Under the pieces are notes generated by a model. It ran no database searches and had not been told where the DNA came from. It saw only the letters and a list, made by a program, of their open reading frames with translations. Below are positions 10,443-19,181 of a stretch of DNA of 64,000 bases, in pieces; position 1 is the first letter of the stretch, and each line of letters begins with the position of its first letter. The position numbers and the translations under genes are program-made. The stretch lies in NCBI GenBank assembly GCA_964244495.1, contig CAXTIU010000011.1, positions 62,001 to 126,000 of the forward strand. Direction: 5' to 3'. Source of the DNA: RH-AL1 sp964244495. Lineage in GTDB: Bacteria > Pseudomonadota > Alphaproteobacteria > Rhizobiales > Beijerinckiaceae.

Positions 10443-11261
10443 GTGACGGGGGCCGGCACGGATCGGACGAAACGCCGCCTGGCCGGCGGGCCGGCCGTCA
10501 TCCTGGTGCGCCCGCAACTCGCCGTCAACGTCGGCATGTGCGCCCGCGCGATGGCCAACTTCGGCCTGTCCGACCTGCGGCTGGTGGATCCGAAGGAGGG
10601 CTGGCCGCGCGTCGGCCCCCACGCCGACACCGCCGCGGCGGCGGCGGCCGGCGCGTCCCACCTCCTGGAGGCGGCGCGGCTCTTCGCGAGCGTGGAGGAG
10701 GCGGTGGCCGACCTCAACTTCGTGTGGGCGACCACCGCGCGGGAGCGCGGGCAGGCCAAGCGCGTCGCCGTGCCCGCCGAAGCGATGCCCGAGGCCGTGC
10801 GCGCCCTCGCGCGAGGCGAGCGCCACGGCATCCTGTTCGGCCCCGAGCGGACCGGGCTCGACAACGACGCGGTCGCGCTGGCCGACGCGGTGGTGACGTT
10901 CCCGGTCAACCCGGCCTACGCCTCGCTGAACTTGGCGCAGGCCGTGCTGCTGATGGGCTACGAATGGATGCGGGCGAGCGGGACCTCGGCCGCCCCCTTC
11001 GACCTCGTCGAGCGCTCGCCGCCGGCGCCGCGCGCGATGGTCGTCTCCTTCTTCGCCTACCTCGAAGGCGAGTTGGAGAAGGCCGGCTACTTCCGCCCGG
11101 TCGGCAAGGCGCCGGTGATGCGCCGCAACCTGCGCAACATCCTCCATCGCCTGACGATGAGCGAGCAGGACGTGCGGACCCTGCGCGGCGCGCTGGTGCG
11201 GCTGGTGGAGGGGCCGAGGACACCGACGGATGGCAAGGACGCGGCGGACGAGGCACGGTGA
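10443..11261 (+). CDS. trmJ: TrmJ-like tRNA/rRNA 2'-O-methyltransferase (SpoU family)
   Basis: The 272-residue protein has the knotted SPOUT fold, which uses S-adenosylmethionine to methylate a ribose 2'-OH in structured RNA. TrmJ acts on tRNA position 32. The three SpoU motifs are present: motif 1 NVGMCARAMANFG at about 29-41, motif 2 LFGPERTGLDN at 131-141 and motif 3 NPAYASLNLAQAVLLMGYE at 156-174. The C-terminal 75 residues include MRRNLRNILHRLTMSEQDVRTLRG, the usual TrmJ extension. The start is GTG at 10443, with no better in-frame alternative. Long stretches of alanine around residue 65 are unremarkable in this GC-rich genome. Confidence 0.88.
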   Translation: MTGAGTDRTKRRLAGGPAVILVRPQLAVNVGMCARAMANFGLSDLRLVDPKEGWPRVGPHADTAAAAAAGASHLLEAARLFASVEEAVADLNFVWATTARERGQAKRVAVPAEAMPEAVRALARGERHGILFGPERTGLDNDAVALADAVVTFPVNPAYASLNLAQAVLLMGYEWMRASGTSAAPFDLVERSPPAPRAMVVSFFAYLEGELEKAGYFRPVGKAPVMRRNLRNILHRLTMSEQDVRTLRGALVRLVEGPRTPTDGKDAADEAR

Positions 11262-11331
11262 TCGACCCCTGCGTTCCGGGTTCGCCTGCGGCGCCCCGGA
11301 ACGGCAGGGCTGGCGGCAACTCCGCAGTCGC

Positions 11332-12777
11332 CTACGCCGCCGCCGAGAGCGGCTCCGATATGTCCTCCAGCGAGCGGCCCTCGGCGGCGACGCCCCACAC
11401 CGCTTCCAGCACGGCCGCGCCGATCATCAGGGCGGCGGCGAAGACGTAGCCGCCGAACAGCGCCCATTTCGAGTGCGTGCCGATCAGCGCGGAGAAGGCG
11501 AAGGGCGCGGCCACACCGCCGATCGCCGTGCCGAAGGCGTAGAAGATCGCGATGGCGAGCGCCCGGATCTCGACCGGGAACACCTCGCTGACGGTGAGGT
11601 AGGCGGCGCCCGCCGCCGACGAGGCGAAGAAGAAGATCACCGCCCAGGCGACGACCTGCCCCGTCGCGCTCAACGCGCCGGTCGCGAACAGCCAACCGGA
11701 GGCGACGAGCAGGATGCCGGAGATCGCGTAGGTGCCGGCGATCATCGGCTTGCGGCCGATCTTGTCGAACAGCGGCCCGAGGATCAGCGGCCCCAAGGCG
11801 TTGCCGATCGCGAACGGCAGCATGTACCAGCCGACGTGCTGGATCCGCACGTGGTAGTACACCTCGAGCACCTGGGAGAAGGTGAAGAAGATCGCGTTGT
11901 AGAAGAAGGCCTGCGCCGCCATCAGGGCCAAGCCGACGATCGCCCGCTCGCGGTTCTTGACGAAGATCGTCGAGAACACGACGCGCAACGGCGTGTGGTC
12001 GCGCGCGTGGATCGTCATCGGCTTGAGCGTGTCCCGCGGAGGGACCGTGCCGCCGTGCTCCCTCATGTGCGCCTCGATGTCGCCCATCACCGCCTCCGCC
12101 TCGCTCTCGCGGCCGTGGATCACCAGCCAACGCGGGCTCTCTGGGATGAAGGTGCGCAGGAACACGATGCCGATCGACAGCGTCGACCCCACGAGGAAGA
12201 CGAGCCGCCAGCCGTATCGGGCGGGGACCATCGCCGGATCGAGGAACACCAGCGAGGCGGCCGCGCCGACCGCGCCGCCGATCCAGAACGAGCCGTTGAT
12301 GGCGAGGTCGGTGCGGCCCCTGAAGCGGGCCGGGATGAACTCCTGGATGGTCGAGTTGACCGCCGCGTACTCGCCGCCGATGCCGGCCCCGGTCAGGAAG
12401 CGGAACAGGCCGTAGCTCCCGATGTCCCAGGAGAACGCCGTGGCGGCGGTGGCGACGAGGTACAGGCCGAGCGTGCAGAAGAACAGCACGCGGCGCCCGA
12501 GCCGGTCCGTCGCCCAGCCGAAGCCGAGCGCCCCGATCACCGCGCCGGCGAGGTAGAAGCTGTTGCCGATGCCGACCTCCGTGTCGGTGAAGCGCAGGGT
12601 GGGGTCCGCCTTGAGGGCGCCGGAGATCAGGCCGGCGAAGGTCACCTCCAGCCCGTCGAGGATCCAGGTGATACCCAGCGCCGCGATGACGAGCGTGTGG
12701 AAACGGCCCCATTGGAGCGTGTCGAGCCGGGCGGGCACACGGGTCTCGATGGTCTTCTCCGCGACTGTTCCGCTCAT
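11332..12777 (-). CDS. MFS transporter, metabolite:H+ symporter type
   Basis: The 481-residue protein has 12 predicted membrane helices. Helix 1 contains LGITWILDGLEVTFAGLI, and the loop after helix 2 reads GWATDRLGRR, the signature of the major facilitator superfamily. RFLTGAGIGGEYAAVNSTIQE and IPESPRWLV resemble the sugar/aromatic-acid porter subgroups. A cytoplasmic loop of about 60 residues separates the two halves. The second-half signature is LFDKIGRKPMI. The transported compound cannot be deduced, and no catabolic genes are adjacent. It converges on trmJ and diverges from murI. Confidence 0.85.
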   Translation of the reverse strand: MSGTVAEKTIETRVPARLDTLQWGRFHTLVIAALGITWILDGLEVTFAGLISGALKADPTLRFTDTEVGIGNSFYLAGAVIGALGFGWATDRLGRRVLFFCTLGLYLVATAATAFSWDIGSYGLFRFLTGAGIGGEYAAVNSTIQEFIPARFRGRTDLAINGSFWIGGAVGAAASLVFLDPAMVPARYGWRLVFLVGSTLSIGIVFLRTFIPESPRWLVIHGRESEAEAVMGDIEAHMREHGGTVPPRDTLKPMTIHARDHTPLRVVFSTIFVKNRERAIVGLALMAAQAFFYNAIFFTFSQVLEVYYHVRIQHVGWYMLPFAIGNALGPLILGPLFDKIGRKPMIAGTYAISGILLVASGWLFATGALSATGQVVAWAVIFFFASSAAGAAYLTVSEVFPVEIRALAIAIFYAFGTAIGGVAAPFAFSALIGTHSKWALFGGYVFAAALMIGAAVLEAVWGVAAEGRSLEDISEPLSAAA

Positions 12778-13036
12778 GTCCGCCCGTTCCCGACCACAAC
12801 GCCTCCCGCTTGACCACAGCGACGGCGCGGGTGCAATTCGCCGAAGGGTCGCCGCACGGGTGCGGCTGGAGCGGCCGGCTCCCCGGAGCCCGCCGGCGCG
12901 TGTGGCCGAGCGCGAGGCGTGATGGCGGAAACCAAGCCTTTGTTAACGCTCCGGTGCTTGGGTGGCGCTCATGTCGGTCGATCTCACGGCGGGAATCAAC
13001 ACCAGGCCTCCGCCACGCGATCGGGGACGTGACGGC

Positions 13037-13909
13037 ATGGTCTTTCCCCGGGCCGCCGCCTCGATGCCGGCGGAGCGCGCGCCGGCCGGCGAATGTCCAG
13101 CGCCGAAGATCCTGGTGTTCGATTCGGGGCTCGGCGGCCTGACGGTGCTGTGCGAGGTCGCGAAGGCGCGGCCCGACGCGCGCCTCTTCTACGCCGCCGA
13201 CGATGCCGGCTTTCCCTACGGCGCCTGGAGCGAGCCGGCCCTCGTCGCCCGCGTGGTGGACGTGATGGGCGGCCTCATCGCCGACGTCGCGCCGGACGCC
13301 GTCGTTATCGCCTGCAACACCGCCTCGACCCTGGTGCTGCCCGATCTGCGCGCGGCCTTCCCCGGCGTGCCCTTCATCGGCACCGTCCCGGCGATCAAGC
13401 CGGCGGCGGCGCAATCCCGGTCGAGGATGATCGCCGTGCTCGCCACGCCCGGCACCGTGGCCCGCGACTACACCCGCGCGCTGATCGACAGCTTCGCCGC
13501 CGATTGCGCGGTGACGCTGGTCGGCTCGACCCGCCTCGCCACGCTGGCCGAGGCGGCCATGGCCGGCGCTCCCGTCCCCGACGACGCGGTCGCCGCCGAG
13601 ATCGCGCCCTGCTTCGTGCGGCGCGGCGGGAGCGGGACCGACGCGGTCGTGCTCGCCTGCACGCATTACCCGCTGCTGCTCGCCCGGTTCCGGCGGCTCG
13701 CGCCGTGGCCGGTGGCCTGGATCAACCCGGCGCCGGCGATCGCGCGGCGGGTCGACCATGTCCTGAGCGAGGTAGTCGGGCTGCCCCGCACGGCTCGCGC
13801 CGCGGTCGCGGGCGTCGCCCTGTTCACGAGCGGCAAGCCGCAGCGTGCCCCGATCATCGACGCGCTCGGGCGTTACGGTCTGCGGACCTGTCCCGACCGG
13901 CGGTCCTGA
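13037..13909 (+). CDS. murI: Glutamate racemase
   Basis: MurI makes D-glutamate for peptidoglycan by a two-cysteine racemisation without cofactor. Residues important for the reaction are visible: D29-S30 in VFDSGLGGLTV, C93 in IACNTASTLV and C208-T-H210 in LACTHYPLLL. From the ATG at 13037 the protein has 290 residues; GGGGAC stands 7 bases before that codon. The frame is open back to a GTG at 12962 (315 residues), but those residues are unlike the family. Another 20 or so residues before the domain are extra compared with typical racemases. It ends 18 bases before the stop of the convergent SH3 gene. Confidence 0.9.
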   Translation: MVFPRAAASMPAERAPAGECPAPKILVFDSGLGGLTVLCEVAKARPDARLFYAADDAGFPYGAWSEPALVARVVDVMGGLIADVAPDAVVIACNTASTLVLPDLRAAFPGVPFIGTVPAIKPAAAQSRSRMIAVLATPGTVARDYTRALIDSFAADCAVTLVGSTRLATLAEAAMAGAPVPDDAVAAEIAPCFVRRGGSGTDAVVLACTHYPLLLARFRRLAPWPVAWINPAPAIARRVDHVLSEVVGLPRTARAAVAGVALFTSGKPQRAPIIDALGRYGLRTCPDRRS

Positions 13910-13927
13910 AACGGGTTGACCCGACCG

Positions 13928-14527
13928 CTATTCCACGGTCTCGTTGGGGTAGACGCCCCAAAGGTCGGTCTGCTTGACGAAGCCGTCGAAGCCGTCGCCG
14001 TTGACCCGGCACCAGGTCTTGTCGCACGAGCGGATGTTGGCGAGGACGTTGGGCTCCAACCGGGCGACGGGGTTGGCGTCGGCGTCCGGCTTCCTGAACA
14101 CGACGACCGCCGGCCCGTCCTTCTTCCAGGGCGTGACGAGGCCGGTGCGGCGGCCCGACAGCAGCGAGTGCAGCACCCAGCCCTCCGACCCTTCCGAGTC
14201 GCGGATCTTGCGCCACGTCTCGAACTCCGCCGTGATCTCGACCGGCAAGCCGGCGCGCTCGAAGATCCACGTCGTGCGATGATCCTTCGAGGGACCCTCG
14301 CGCAGGTTCACCCGGTCCGACTTCAGGCTGACGTAGCGCGGCATCGGCAAGCCGCTCACCGCGCCGGTCGCGTCGGCCGCCACCGGTCCCGCCCCGAGCA
14401 CCGCCAGCGCGACGCTCAAGCAAGCGGCGCCCCGGAGGCCGGGGGCACGTCCGGACCGTCGGGTGCGGCGCGACGCCGTGGCAGTCCCCGCGTTCGTGAG
14501 AGTCGCGGCCGTGGAACCCGTCCCCAT
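13928..14527 (-). CDS. Secreted SH3-domain protein (DUF1058-like)
   Basis: The 199-residue protein has a basic N-terminus, a hydrophobic signal sequence (GAACLSVALAVLGAGPVAA, about residues 32-50) and then two SH3-like modules. The first, about 64-130, begins RYVSLKSDRVNLREGPSKDH; the second, about 140-195, ends CDKTWCRVNGDGFDGFV. Bacterial SH3b domains usually bind cell-wall peptides or stabilise periplasmic proteins. An N-terminus of about 50 residues is long, and a start at a later codon is possible. It is divergent from the hydroxyacid dehydrogenase. The neighbouring murI also concerns the wall, but a shared role is only a guess. Confidence 0.8.
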   Translation of the reverse strand: MGTGSTAATLTNAGTATASRRTRRSGRAPGLRGAACLSVALAVLGAGPVAADATGAVSGLPMPRYVSLKSDRVNLREGPSKDHRTTWIFERAGLPVEITAEFETWRKIRDSEGSEGWVLHSLLSGRRTGLVTPWKKDGPAVVVFRKPDADANPVARLEPNVLANIRSCDKTWCRVNGDGFDGFVKQTDLWGVYPNETVE

Positions 14528-14702
14528 GAAACCCGTCGCTCCCGCTTCGATCCGTGCGCGGTCCGCGCTCCTTGTTTTCGGGCCGCCATCTGCTAGGAAG
14601 GCCAGGGCCGAGCACGCCGCTTTATCCTTGATGGCGTGGTAGCATTAAGACGGGGTGAAGGCCGAGCCTTTTCCGCCCGGCCCCTGATCCCGGGACCGTC
14701 CG

Positions 14703-15698
14703 ATGACCAAGAAGAAACCGCTCGTCGTCATCGCCCGCCGACTCCCCGAGCGGATCGAGACCCGGATGTGCGAGCTGTTCGACACCCGGCTCAACGTCGA
14801 CGACCAGCCGATGACGCGCGCGCAGCTCGTCGACGTCCTCAGGACGGCGGACGTGATCGTGCCCACCATCGTCGACCGGCTCGACGCCGACCTGATCCGC
14901 GAGGCCGGCCCGCAGCTCAAGCTGATCGCCAATTTCGGCAACGGCGTCGACAACATCGCGGTCGGCGCGGCGCTGGAACGGGGGATCACCGTCACCAACA
15001 CGCCGGGCGTCCTGACGGAGGACACCGCCGACATGACCATGGCTTTGATCCTCGCCGTGGCCCGCCGCATCGTGGAAGGGGCGGGCGCGATCCCCGCCAA
15101 CGAGTGGCCCGGCTGGGCGCCGACCTGGATGCTGGGACGCCGGATCACCGGCAAGCGCCTCGGCATCGTCGGCATGGGCCGCATCGGCCAGGCCGTCGCC
15201 CGGCGCGCCCGCGCCTTCGGGCTGCAGATCCACTACCACAACCGCCGGCGCCTGGGCCTTCTGGCGGAGGAGAAGCTGGAAGCGACCTACTGGGACTCGC
15301 TCGACCAGATGCTGGCGCGCATGGACATCGTGTCCATCAACTGCCCGCACACGCCGGCGACCTACCATCTCCTGTCGGCGCGCCGCCTCAAGTACCTGCG
15401 GCCGGAGGCGTTGCTCATCAACACGGCGCGCGGCGAGGTCATCGACGAGGCCGCGCTGACCCGGATGCTGGAGGCGGGCGAACTCGCCGGGGCGGGGCTC
15501 GACGTGTTCGAGCAGGAGCCTTCGGTCTCGCCCCGGCTCATCAAGCTCGCCCAAACCGGCAAGGTGACTTTGCTGCCGCACATGGGCTCGGCCACCACCG
15601 AGAGCCGCATGGACATGGGCGAGAAGGTCATCATCAACGTCAAGGCGTTCTGGGACGGCCACCGCCCACCCGATCGGATCCTGGCGAGCATGCTTTGA
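14703..15698 (+). CDS. D-2-hydroxyacid dehydrogenase (glyoxylate reductase type)
   Basis: The 331-residue cytoplasmic enzyme belongs to the family that interconverts 2-oxoacids and D-2-hydroxyacids with NAD(P)H. The catalytic triad is R243 (NTARGEVID), a glutamate at about 270-272 (LDVFEQEP) and H293 (LPHMGSATTE). The Rossmann loop is GMGRIGQA at 157-164, and substrate binding uses NFGNGVDN near 78-84. HNRRRLG after the second beta strand, with arginines where NAD-specific enzymes have an aspartate, hints at NADP(H). Glyoxylate or hydroxypyruvate are likely substrates. The ATG at 14703 follows a 175-base divergent promoter region shared with the SH3 gene. Confidence 0.87.
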   Translation: MTKKKPLVVIARRLPERIETRMCELFDTRLNVDDQPMTRAQLVDVLRTADVIVPTIVDRLDADLIREAGPQLKLIANFGNGVDNIAVGAALERGITVTNTPGVLTEDTADMTMALILAVARRIVEGAGAIPANEWPGWAPTWMLGRRITGKRLGIVGMGRIGQAVARRARAFGLQIHYHNRRRLGLLAEEKLEATYWDSLDQMLARMDIVSINCPHTPATYHLLSARRLKYLRPEALLINTARGEVIDEAALTRMLEAGELAGAGLDVFEQEPSVSPRLIKLAQTGKVTLLPHMGSATTESRMDMGEKVIINVKAFWDGHRPPDRILASML

Positions 15699-15701
15699 GG
15701 A

Positions 15702-16346
15702 TCAGTCGCTCCGGTCACCACCGGCGTGAAGCGGCGCGCGTGGCGCCTGGTGCGCCATCGCCGGCAGCGGCTTGGCCTTGCCTCGGGCGAGCCATTGCCG
15801 TCGGTCCAGGCTGAAGAAGTCGCATGGATGCAGCCCGCCACGCGCCGGCAGGTTCTTGAGCCCGGTCTCCAGGTGCGTGAAGCCGCACTTTTCCAGCACC
15901 CGCCGCGAGGCGGGATTGCCGACCCGGCTTGTCGCCGTCGCGACACGTGCCTCGGACAGGTTGAACACCGCGTCCAGCAACGTCCCCGTCGCCTCCGTGG
16001 CGTAACCGCGCCCGGTCTGCGCCGGTGAGATCAGGTAGCCGATCTCGACCTCGTGCAGGCCGACCGCCTGCGCGCTGGCAAGGCCGATCAGCGTGCGCAC
16101 CTTGTTCTTGGTGGTGACGCCGAGGATCAGGGCGTTGCCGGCCGCCGTCACGGCGCGCGCGTTGAGGGTGAAGCGGTCGCCTTCCCCGGGCGGATAGGGG
16201 TAGGGAATGGACGCGGTCATCTGCGCCACCGACGCGAGGCTGACGAAAGCGGCGAGCGGCTGTGCGTCGGACGCGCGGAGCCAGCGCAGCCACAGCCGCG
16301 CGGTTTCGAGGCGAAAGATGTCGTCGCGGGTGATGTCCGGGAACAT
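15702..16346 (-). CDS. GNAT-family acetyltransferase, RimJ/RimL type
   Basis: The 214-residue protein opens with ETARLWLRWLRASDAQPLAAF, the typical first strand and helix of RimJ/RimL-like enzymes. It has EIGYLISPAQTGRGYATEA as the acetyl-CoA binding motif and NPASRRVLEKCGFTHLETG as the conserved C-terminal helix and strand. These proteins acetylate N-terminal amines of proteins or small molecules; the substrate here is unknown. The last 30 residues are low-complexity. Its stop lies only 3 bases from the stop of the convergent hydroxyacid dehydrogenase gene. Confidence 0.82.
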   Translation of the reverse strand: MFPDITRDDIFRLETARLWLRWLRASDAQPLAAFVSLASVAQMTASIPYPYPPGEGDRFTLNARAVTAAGNALILGVTTKNKVRTLIGLASAQAVGLHEVEIGYLISPAQTGRGYATEATGTLLDAVFNLSEARVATATSRVGNPASRRVLEKCGFTHLETGLKNLPARGGLHPCDFFSLDRRQWLARGKAKPLPAMAHQAPRAPLHAGGDRSD

Positions 16347-16467
16347 GGTGGGCGCTCAAGCCACGCGAGAAACGGCGCACCGGGAGCGGGCGTGGAGCGT
16401 ACCAGCGTCCGCACGCCCGAGGAAGCGCCGGCCGGCGCGCGCCAGCGGGGGCGAGCCGGACCCGGTG

Positions 16468-16743
16468 CTACTCGGCCGCTTGGGCCCGCTCGGGCGTGAC
16501 GACGGACACGAACGCCCGACCGTTGGCCTTGGTGGTGAACAACACCTTGCCTTCCGCCTTGGCGAACAGGGTATGGTCGGTGCCGATACCGACGTTGGCG
16601 CCGGGATGCCATGTCGTGCCGCGCTGCCGCACGATGATGTTGCCGCCGATCACATGCTCGCCGCCGAACTTCTTGACGCCGAGGCGACGTCCGGCCGAGT
16701 CGCGGCCGTTGCGGGATGAGCCGCCTGCCTTCTTATGTGCCAT
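16468..16743 (-). CDS. rpmA: 50S ribosomal protein L27
   Basis: L27 is a 91-residue protein of the large subunit that reaches the peptidyl-transferase centre with its N-terminus. It opens MAHKKAGGSSRNGRDS and continues with KKFGGEHVIGGNIIVRQRGT, all conserved. The start is the ATG at 16743; the frame extends further upstream but the conserved N-terminus fixes it. It is the second gene of the classical rplU-rpmA pair, 118 bases behind rplU. The usual obg gene does not follow; a GNAT gene lies downstream instead. Confidence 0.97.
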   Translation of the reverse strand: MAHKKAGGSSRNGRDSAGRRLGVKKFGGEHVIGGNIIVRQRGTTWHPGANVGIGTDHTLFAKAEGKVLFTTKANGRAFVSVVTPERAQAAE

Positions 16744-16861
16744 CGTCCTGCTCCAAAGATCCGGGCACCGAACCCCTCGGCGCCACCCTCGATCGGCGCT
16801 CGCCGCCATCGCCTCGTCGACCGACGCCGAACTCCAGCGATGGACGCACGCCGTCCCGCGT

Positions 16862-17176
16862 TCAGCCGGCGATGACGTCCAGGATCTTGACCTGCGTCAG
16901 GTCCTGCCGGTGACCGCGCTTGCGTTTCGAATTCTGACGGCGGCGCTTCTTGAAGGCGATCACCTTCGGGCCGCGTTCATGCCCAACGATCTCGGCGACG
17001 ACGCTGGCGCCCGGAAGGGTCGGGGCGCCGATGCTCGGCTCACCCTCGCCGACCAGCATCAGCACCTCGCCGAACGTCACCCTGTCGCCGGGCTCCCCAT
17101 CGAGAGCCATGACCGTGATCTGGTCGTCGGCGGAAACGCGGTATTGCTTGCCGCCCGTCTTGATGACCGCGAACAT
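16862..17176 (-). CDS. rplU: 50S ribosomal protein L21
   Basis: L21 is a 104-residue protein of the large ribosomal subunit that binds 23S rRNA. It opens MFAVIKTGGKQYRVSADD and contains the basic KVIAFKKRRRQNSKRKRGHRQ segment that contacts RNA, both conserved. It is the first gene of rplU-rpmA. The strong promoter predicted at 17280-17306 leaves a 5' leader of nearly 100 bases, enough for leader-based control, though I see no convincing riboswitch-like fold. Confidence 0.97.
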   Translation of the reverse strand: MFAVIKTGGKQYRVSADDQITVMALDGEPGDRVTFGEVLMLVGEGEPSIGAPTLPGASVVAEIVGHERGPKVIAFKKRRRQNSKRKRGHRQDLTQVKILDVIAG

Positions 17177-17279
17177 TGTATCCTCATCGATCCGGACTCG
17201 TCGCTGGACGCGGCGGAACGGCTTCTTGATTTTTTGTGGAGCGCCCGCGCGGATGACCGCCCGGTCGAAGAGCGCGACA

Positions 17280-17306
17280 ACTATAAGGGAGGTTCCCGCT
17301 TGTCAA
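17280..17306 (-). promoter_or_regulatory. Predicted promoter of rplU-rpmA
   Basis: On the minus strand a perfect -35 TTGACA (17301-17306) and a -10 TATAGT (17280-17285, five of six consensus bases) are present. The spacer is 15 bases, shorter than the ideal 17. The position, about 100 bases before the rplU start in a gene-free gap, supports a real promoter. Confidence 0.45.
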
Positions 17307-17357
17307 TCGGGTCCCAGCCTCTCACGACCCGGCAACCCTCAGGCCTTGAGTGCGCTT

Positions 17358-18215
17358 TCAAGCGCCCAGACGCTGCTGACCCTGCTTGGCGATCGGGTTC
17401 TGGGGATCGAACACGAGCGCGCGCTGGTAGTTCTCGGCGGCCTTGCTGCGGTTGCCCTGCTTCTCGTAGGCGAGCCCGAGACCGGCCCAGGCGCCGCTGT
17501 TCTTGTTGTTGACGTTGAGGGCGGCGTTGAAGTCCTCGATCGCCTTGGCGGGCTTGCCGATCGCCAGCAGGCTCTCGCCGCGCGCCTGATAGGGCGCGCC
17601 GTTGAAGGGATCGCGGTCGATGGCGTTGTCGAAATCGGTGATGGCGAGCGGCTGGTTACCCTCGCGCTGGTAGATCAAGCCACGGGCGTGGAAGGCCTGG
17701 GCGCTCTCCGGATTGAGCCGGATCGCCTGGTCGAGGTCGTTCTTGGCCTCGTTGAGCTGCCCCTGCACGCGCTCGAGGTTGGCGCGCCCGAGATAGGCCG
17801 GCATGTGGTTCGGGTTGGCGGCGATCGCCCGGTTGAAGTCGGCCAGGGCGGCGTCGTTGCGGTTCATCTGGCGATAGGCCAAGGCGCGGTCGGTCAGCGC
17901 GGCGCTGCTGTTGGGATCGATCTGGATCGCGCGGGTGAAGTCGCCGACCGCGTTGTCGAACTGTCCGACCTTGGCGTAGGCGACGCCGCGCGTCGTCAGC
18001 GCCTCGACGCTCTGCGGGTTGCGATCGACGACATCCGTCAGCGAGGCGATGTTGGCGGAAGCGGCCTGCGGCGACTCGTTGGCGATCTCGGCGACCCCCG
18101 TGCCGGGCATGCCCGCCACGCCGCTCGTCGACCCGCAACCGCCGAGCGTCAGGGCGCCGCCGCACAGGACCAACGCCGCCATCCCGTACCGCCAGGACCT
18201 CGCCGGTTCGGCCAT
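17358..18215 (-). CDS. TPR-repeat lipoprotein
   Basis: From the ATG at 18215 the 285-residue protein has a lipoprotein signal: MAEPARSWRYG, a hydrophobic stretch and the lipobox LGGC at residues 24-27. After a short linker come six or seven tetratricopeptide repeats covering about 60-280, recognisable from repeated units such as FTRAIQIDPNSSAALTDRAL and LDQAIRLNPESAQAFHARG. TPR lipoproteins of this kind (NlpI-like) scaffold periplasmic or envelope complexes; the partner is unknown. The frame extends to an ATG at 18299, but the lipobox position favours 18215. The gene lies between rpsU and rplU, all on the minus strand. Confidence 0.82.
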   Translation of the reverse strand: MAEPARSWRYGMAALVLCGGALTLGGCGSTSGVAGMPGTGVAEIANESPQAASANIASLTDVVDRNPQSVEALTTRGVAYAKVGQFDNAVGDFTRAIQIDPNSSAALTDRALAYRQMNRNDAALADFNRAIAANPNHMPAYLGRANLERVQGQLNEAKNDLDQAIRLNPESAQAFHARGLIYQREGNQPLAITDFDNAIDRDPFNGAPYQARGESLLAIGKPAKAIEDFNAALNVNNKNSGAWAGLGLAYEKQGNRSKAAENYQRALVFDPQNPIAKQGQQRLGA

Positions 18216-18396
18216 CGTCCGCGCGGCAGGGGGCCACGCGACGCCCGCAGGTCCTGAAGCACAGGCGAGCCCCGAGGCGAAGGTGAGCGAAACGATCATT
18301 CCCGTCGTCCTTCTCCGCGCTCAGCCAGGCGCGGGATCATCCATCCGCCAACTAAAGGCAGGACCAATCCGGCAAGAATTGGACGAGGCTGACATG

Positions 18397-18427
18397 CTTA
18401 ACCAAGACCTACCCGGTCACGGTTAAG
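18397..18427. repeat. Inverted repeat CTTAACC/GGTTAAG
   Basis: Arms at 18397-18403 and 18421-18427 are perfect complements separated by 17 bases. They lie between the rpsU stop and the TPR lipoprotein start. The arms contain TTAA but not in the TTAA-N7-TTAA spacing of CtrA, so I note it only as a possible operator or hairpin. Confidence 0.35.
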
Positions 18428-18463
18428 GCGAGGTGAACGCCAAACCGGCAGCGAGGGACGCCC

Positions 18464-18703
18464 TTAGCGGGCGCCGGGCACGGGCTTCGGCTTCATCGGC
18501 AGCAGGCCTTCGCGCTGCATCTTCTTGCGCGCCAGCTTGCGGGCGCGGCGCACCGCCTCCGCCTTCTCGCGAGCGCGCTTCTCGGACGGTTTCTCGTAGT
18601 GGCCACGCAGCTTCATCTCGCGGAAGATGCCTTCCCTTTGCATCTTCTTCTTCAAGGCCTTCAGGGCTTGATCGACGTTATTGTCGCGGACGAGAACTTG
18701 CAC
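18464..18703 (-). CDS. rpsU: 30S ribosomal protein S21
   Basis: S21 is a small basic protein of the 30S subunit involved in translation initiation. The 79-residue form reads (M)QVLVRDNNVDQALKALKKK at the start, contains FREMKLRGHYEKPSEKR, and ends in a lysine/arginine-rich helix and a proline tail, as in other Hyphomicrobiales. The conserved N-terminus requires the GTG at 18703 as start; AAAAGGA lies 6-7 bases upstream of it. The same frame remains open far upstream by chance. It is divergent from sucD across a gene-free gap of 478 bases. Confidence 0.95.
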   Translation of the reverse strand: MQVLVRDNNVDQALKALKKKMQREGIFREMKLRGHYEKPSEKRAREKAEAVRRARKLARKKMQREGLLPMKPKPVPGAR

Positions 18704-19181
18704 GCATGATCCTTTTCGGCGGCTAGGGCCGCGCTTGGAAAGTGGGAATAGGGGATCGGGCGCGCGGACGGCGCACCTTGACCATAACGCCGGTAGCAGA
18801 GCGCGGCGCCCTTGTCCAGTTCGGCGCCGAACCGCGACGCCCCTCGCGACCAATGTGCCTCCCGCCCGCCACGGCGCTCGTCGAGCCTGTTGGGCGTCCT
18901 CCATCGATCTTGGGATCGGTGCCGGACGCCAACTGCCTCGGGCCGGCGCGGTTATCCTCGATTTCGCAGAGGCTTGACGGAACCCTGCGCGACGCCGGCG
19001 CCCGGGTCGCGGCGTCCCGGCCGACATCGCAACAGCCGAACGGGCGATAGTTTTGGTTGGCCTCATCCGAAAACCCTTTATACCGCCATCCGATGCATGC
19101 GGCCGTCGCCGGGTCCAGCCTCGTCGGGCCGGGTCCCGGCGCAGCGTCCGCCCCGCCACAGTCGGTCATCGGAAGTCGCGC
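18704..19181. other. Gene-free region between rpsU and sucD
   Basis: This 478-base gap holds divergent upstream sequences of rpsU and sucD. I looked for a sucC reading frame or remnant here, since sucC normally precedes sucD, and recognised none: no frame contains the ATP-grasp or succinyl-CoA synthetase beta motifs. Apart from a possible promoter at 19053-19082 I see nothing else. Confidence 0.6.
19053..19082 (+). promoter_or_regulatory. Possible promoter of the sucD-sucA cluster
   Basis: TTGGTT (19053-19058) and TTTATA (19077-19082) are separated by 18 bases in a locally AT-richer patch, about 100 bases before the GTG start of sucD. Matches to the sigma-70 consensus are moderate, so this is tentative. 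Confidence 0.3.

Noticed and set aside
12947..12953. GTTAACG half-sites upstream of murI and, at about 47093, before the OFA transporter, as CtrA boxes
   Set aside because: Only one TTAA is present at each place; the second half at N7 spacing is missing.
13120..13135. GTTCGATTC-like words (here and near 17405) suggesting a tRNA T-arm
   Set aside because: They lie inside murI and the TPR gene and have no acceptor or anticodon stem around them; no tRNA was found anywhere in the window.
18397..18427. CTTAACC/GGTTAAG pair as a CtrA site
   Set aside because: The two TTAA words are separated by 21 bases rather than 7 and are inverted; kept only as an inverted repeat.
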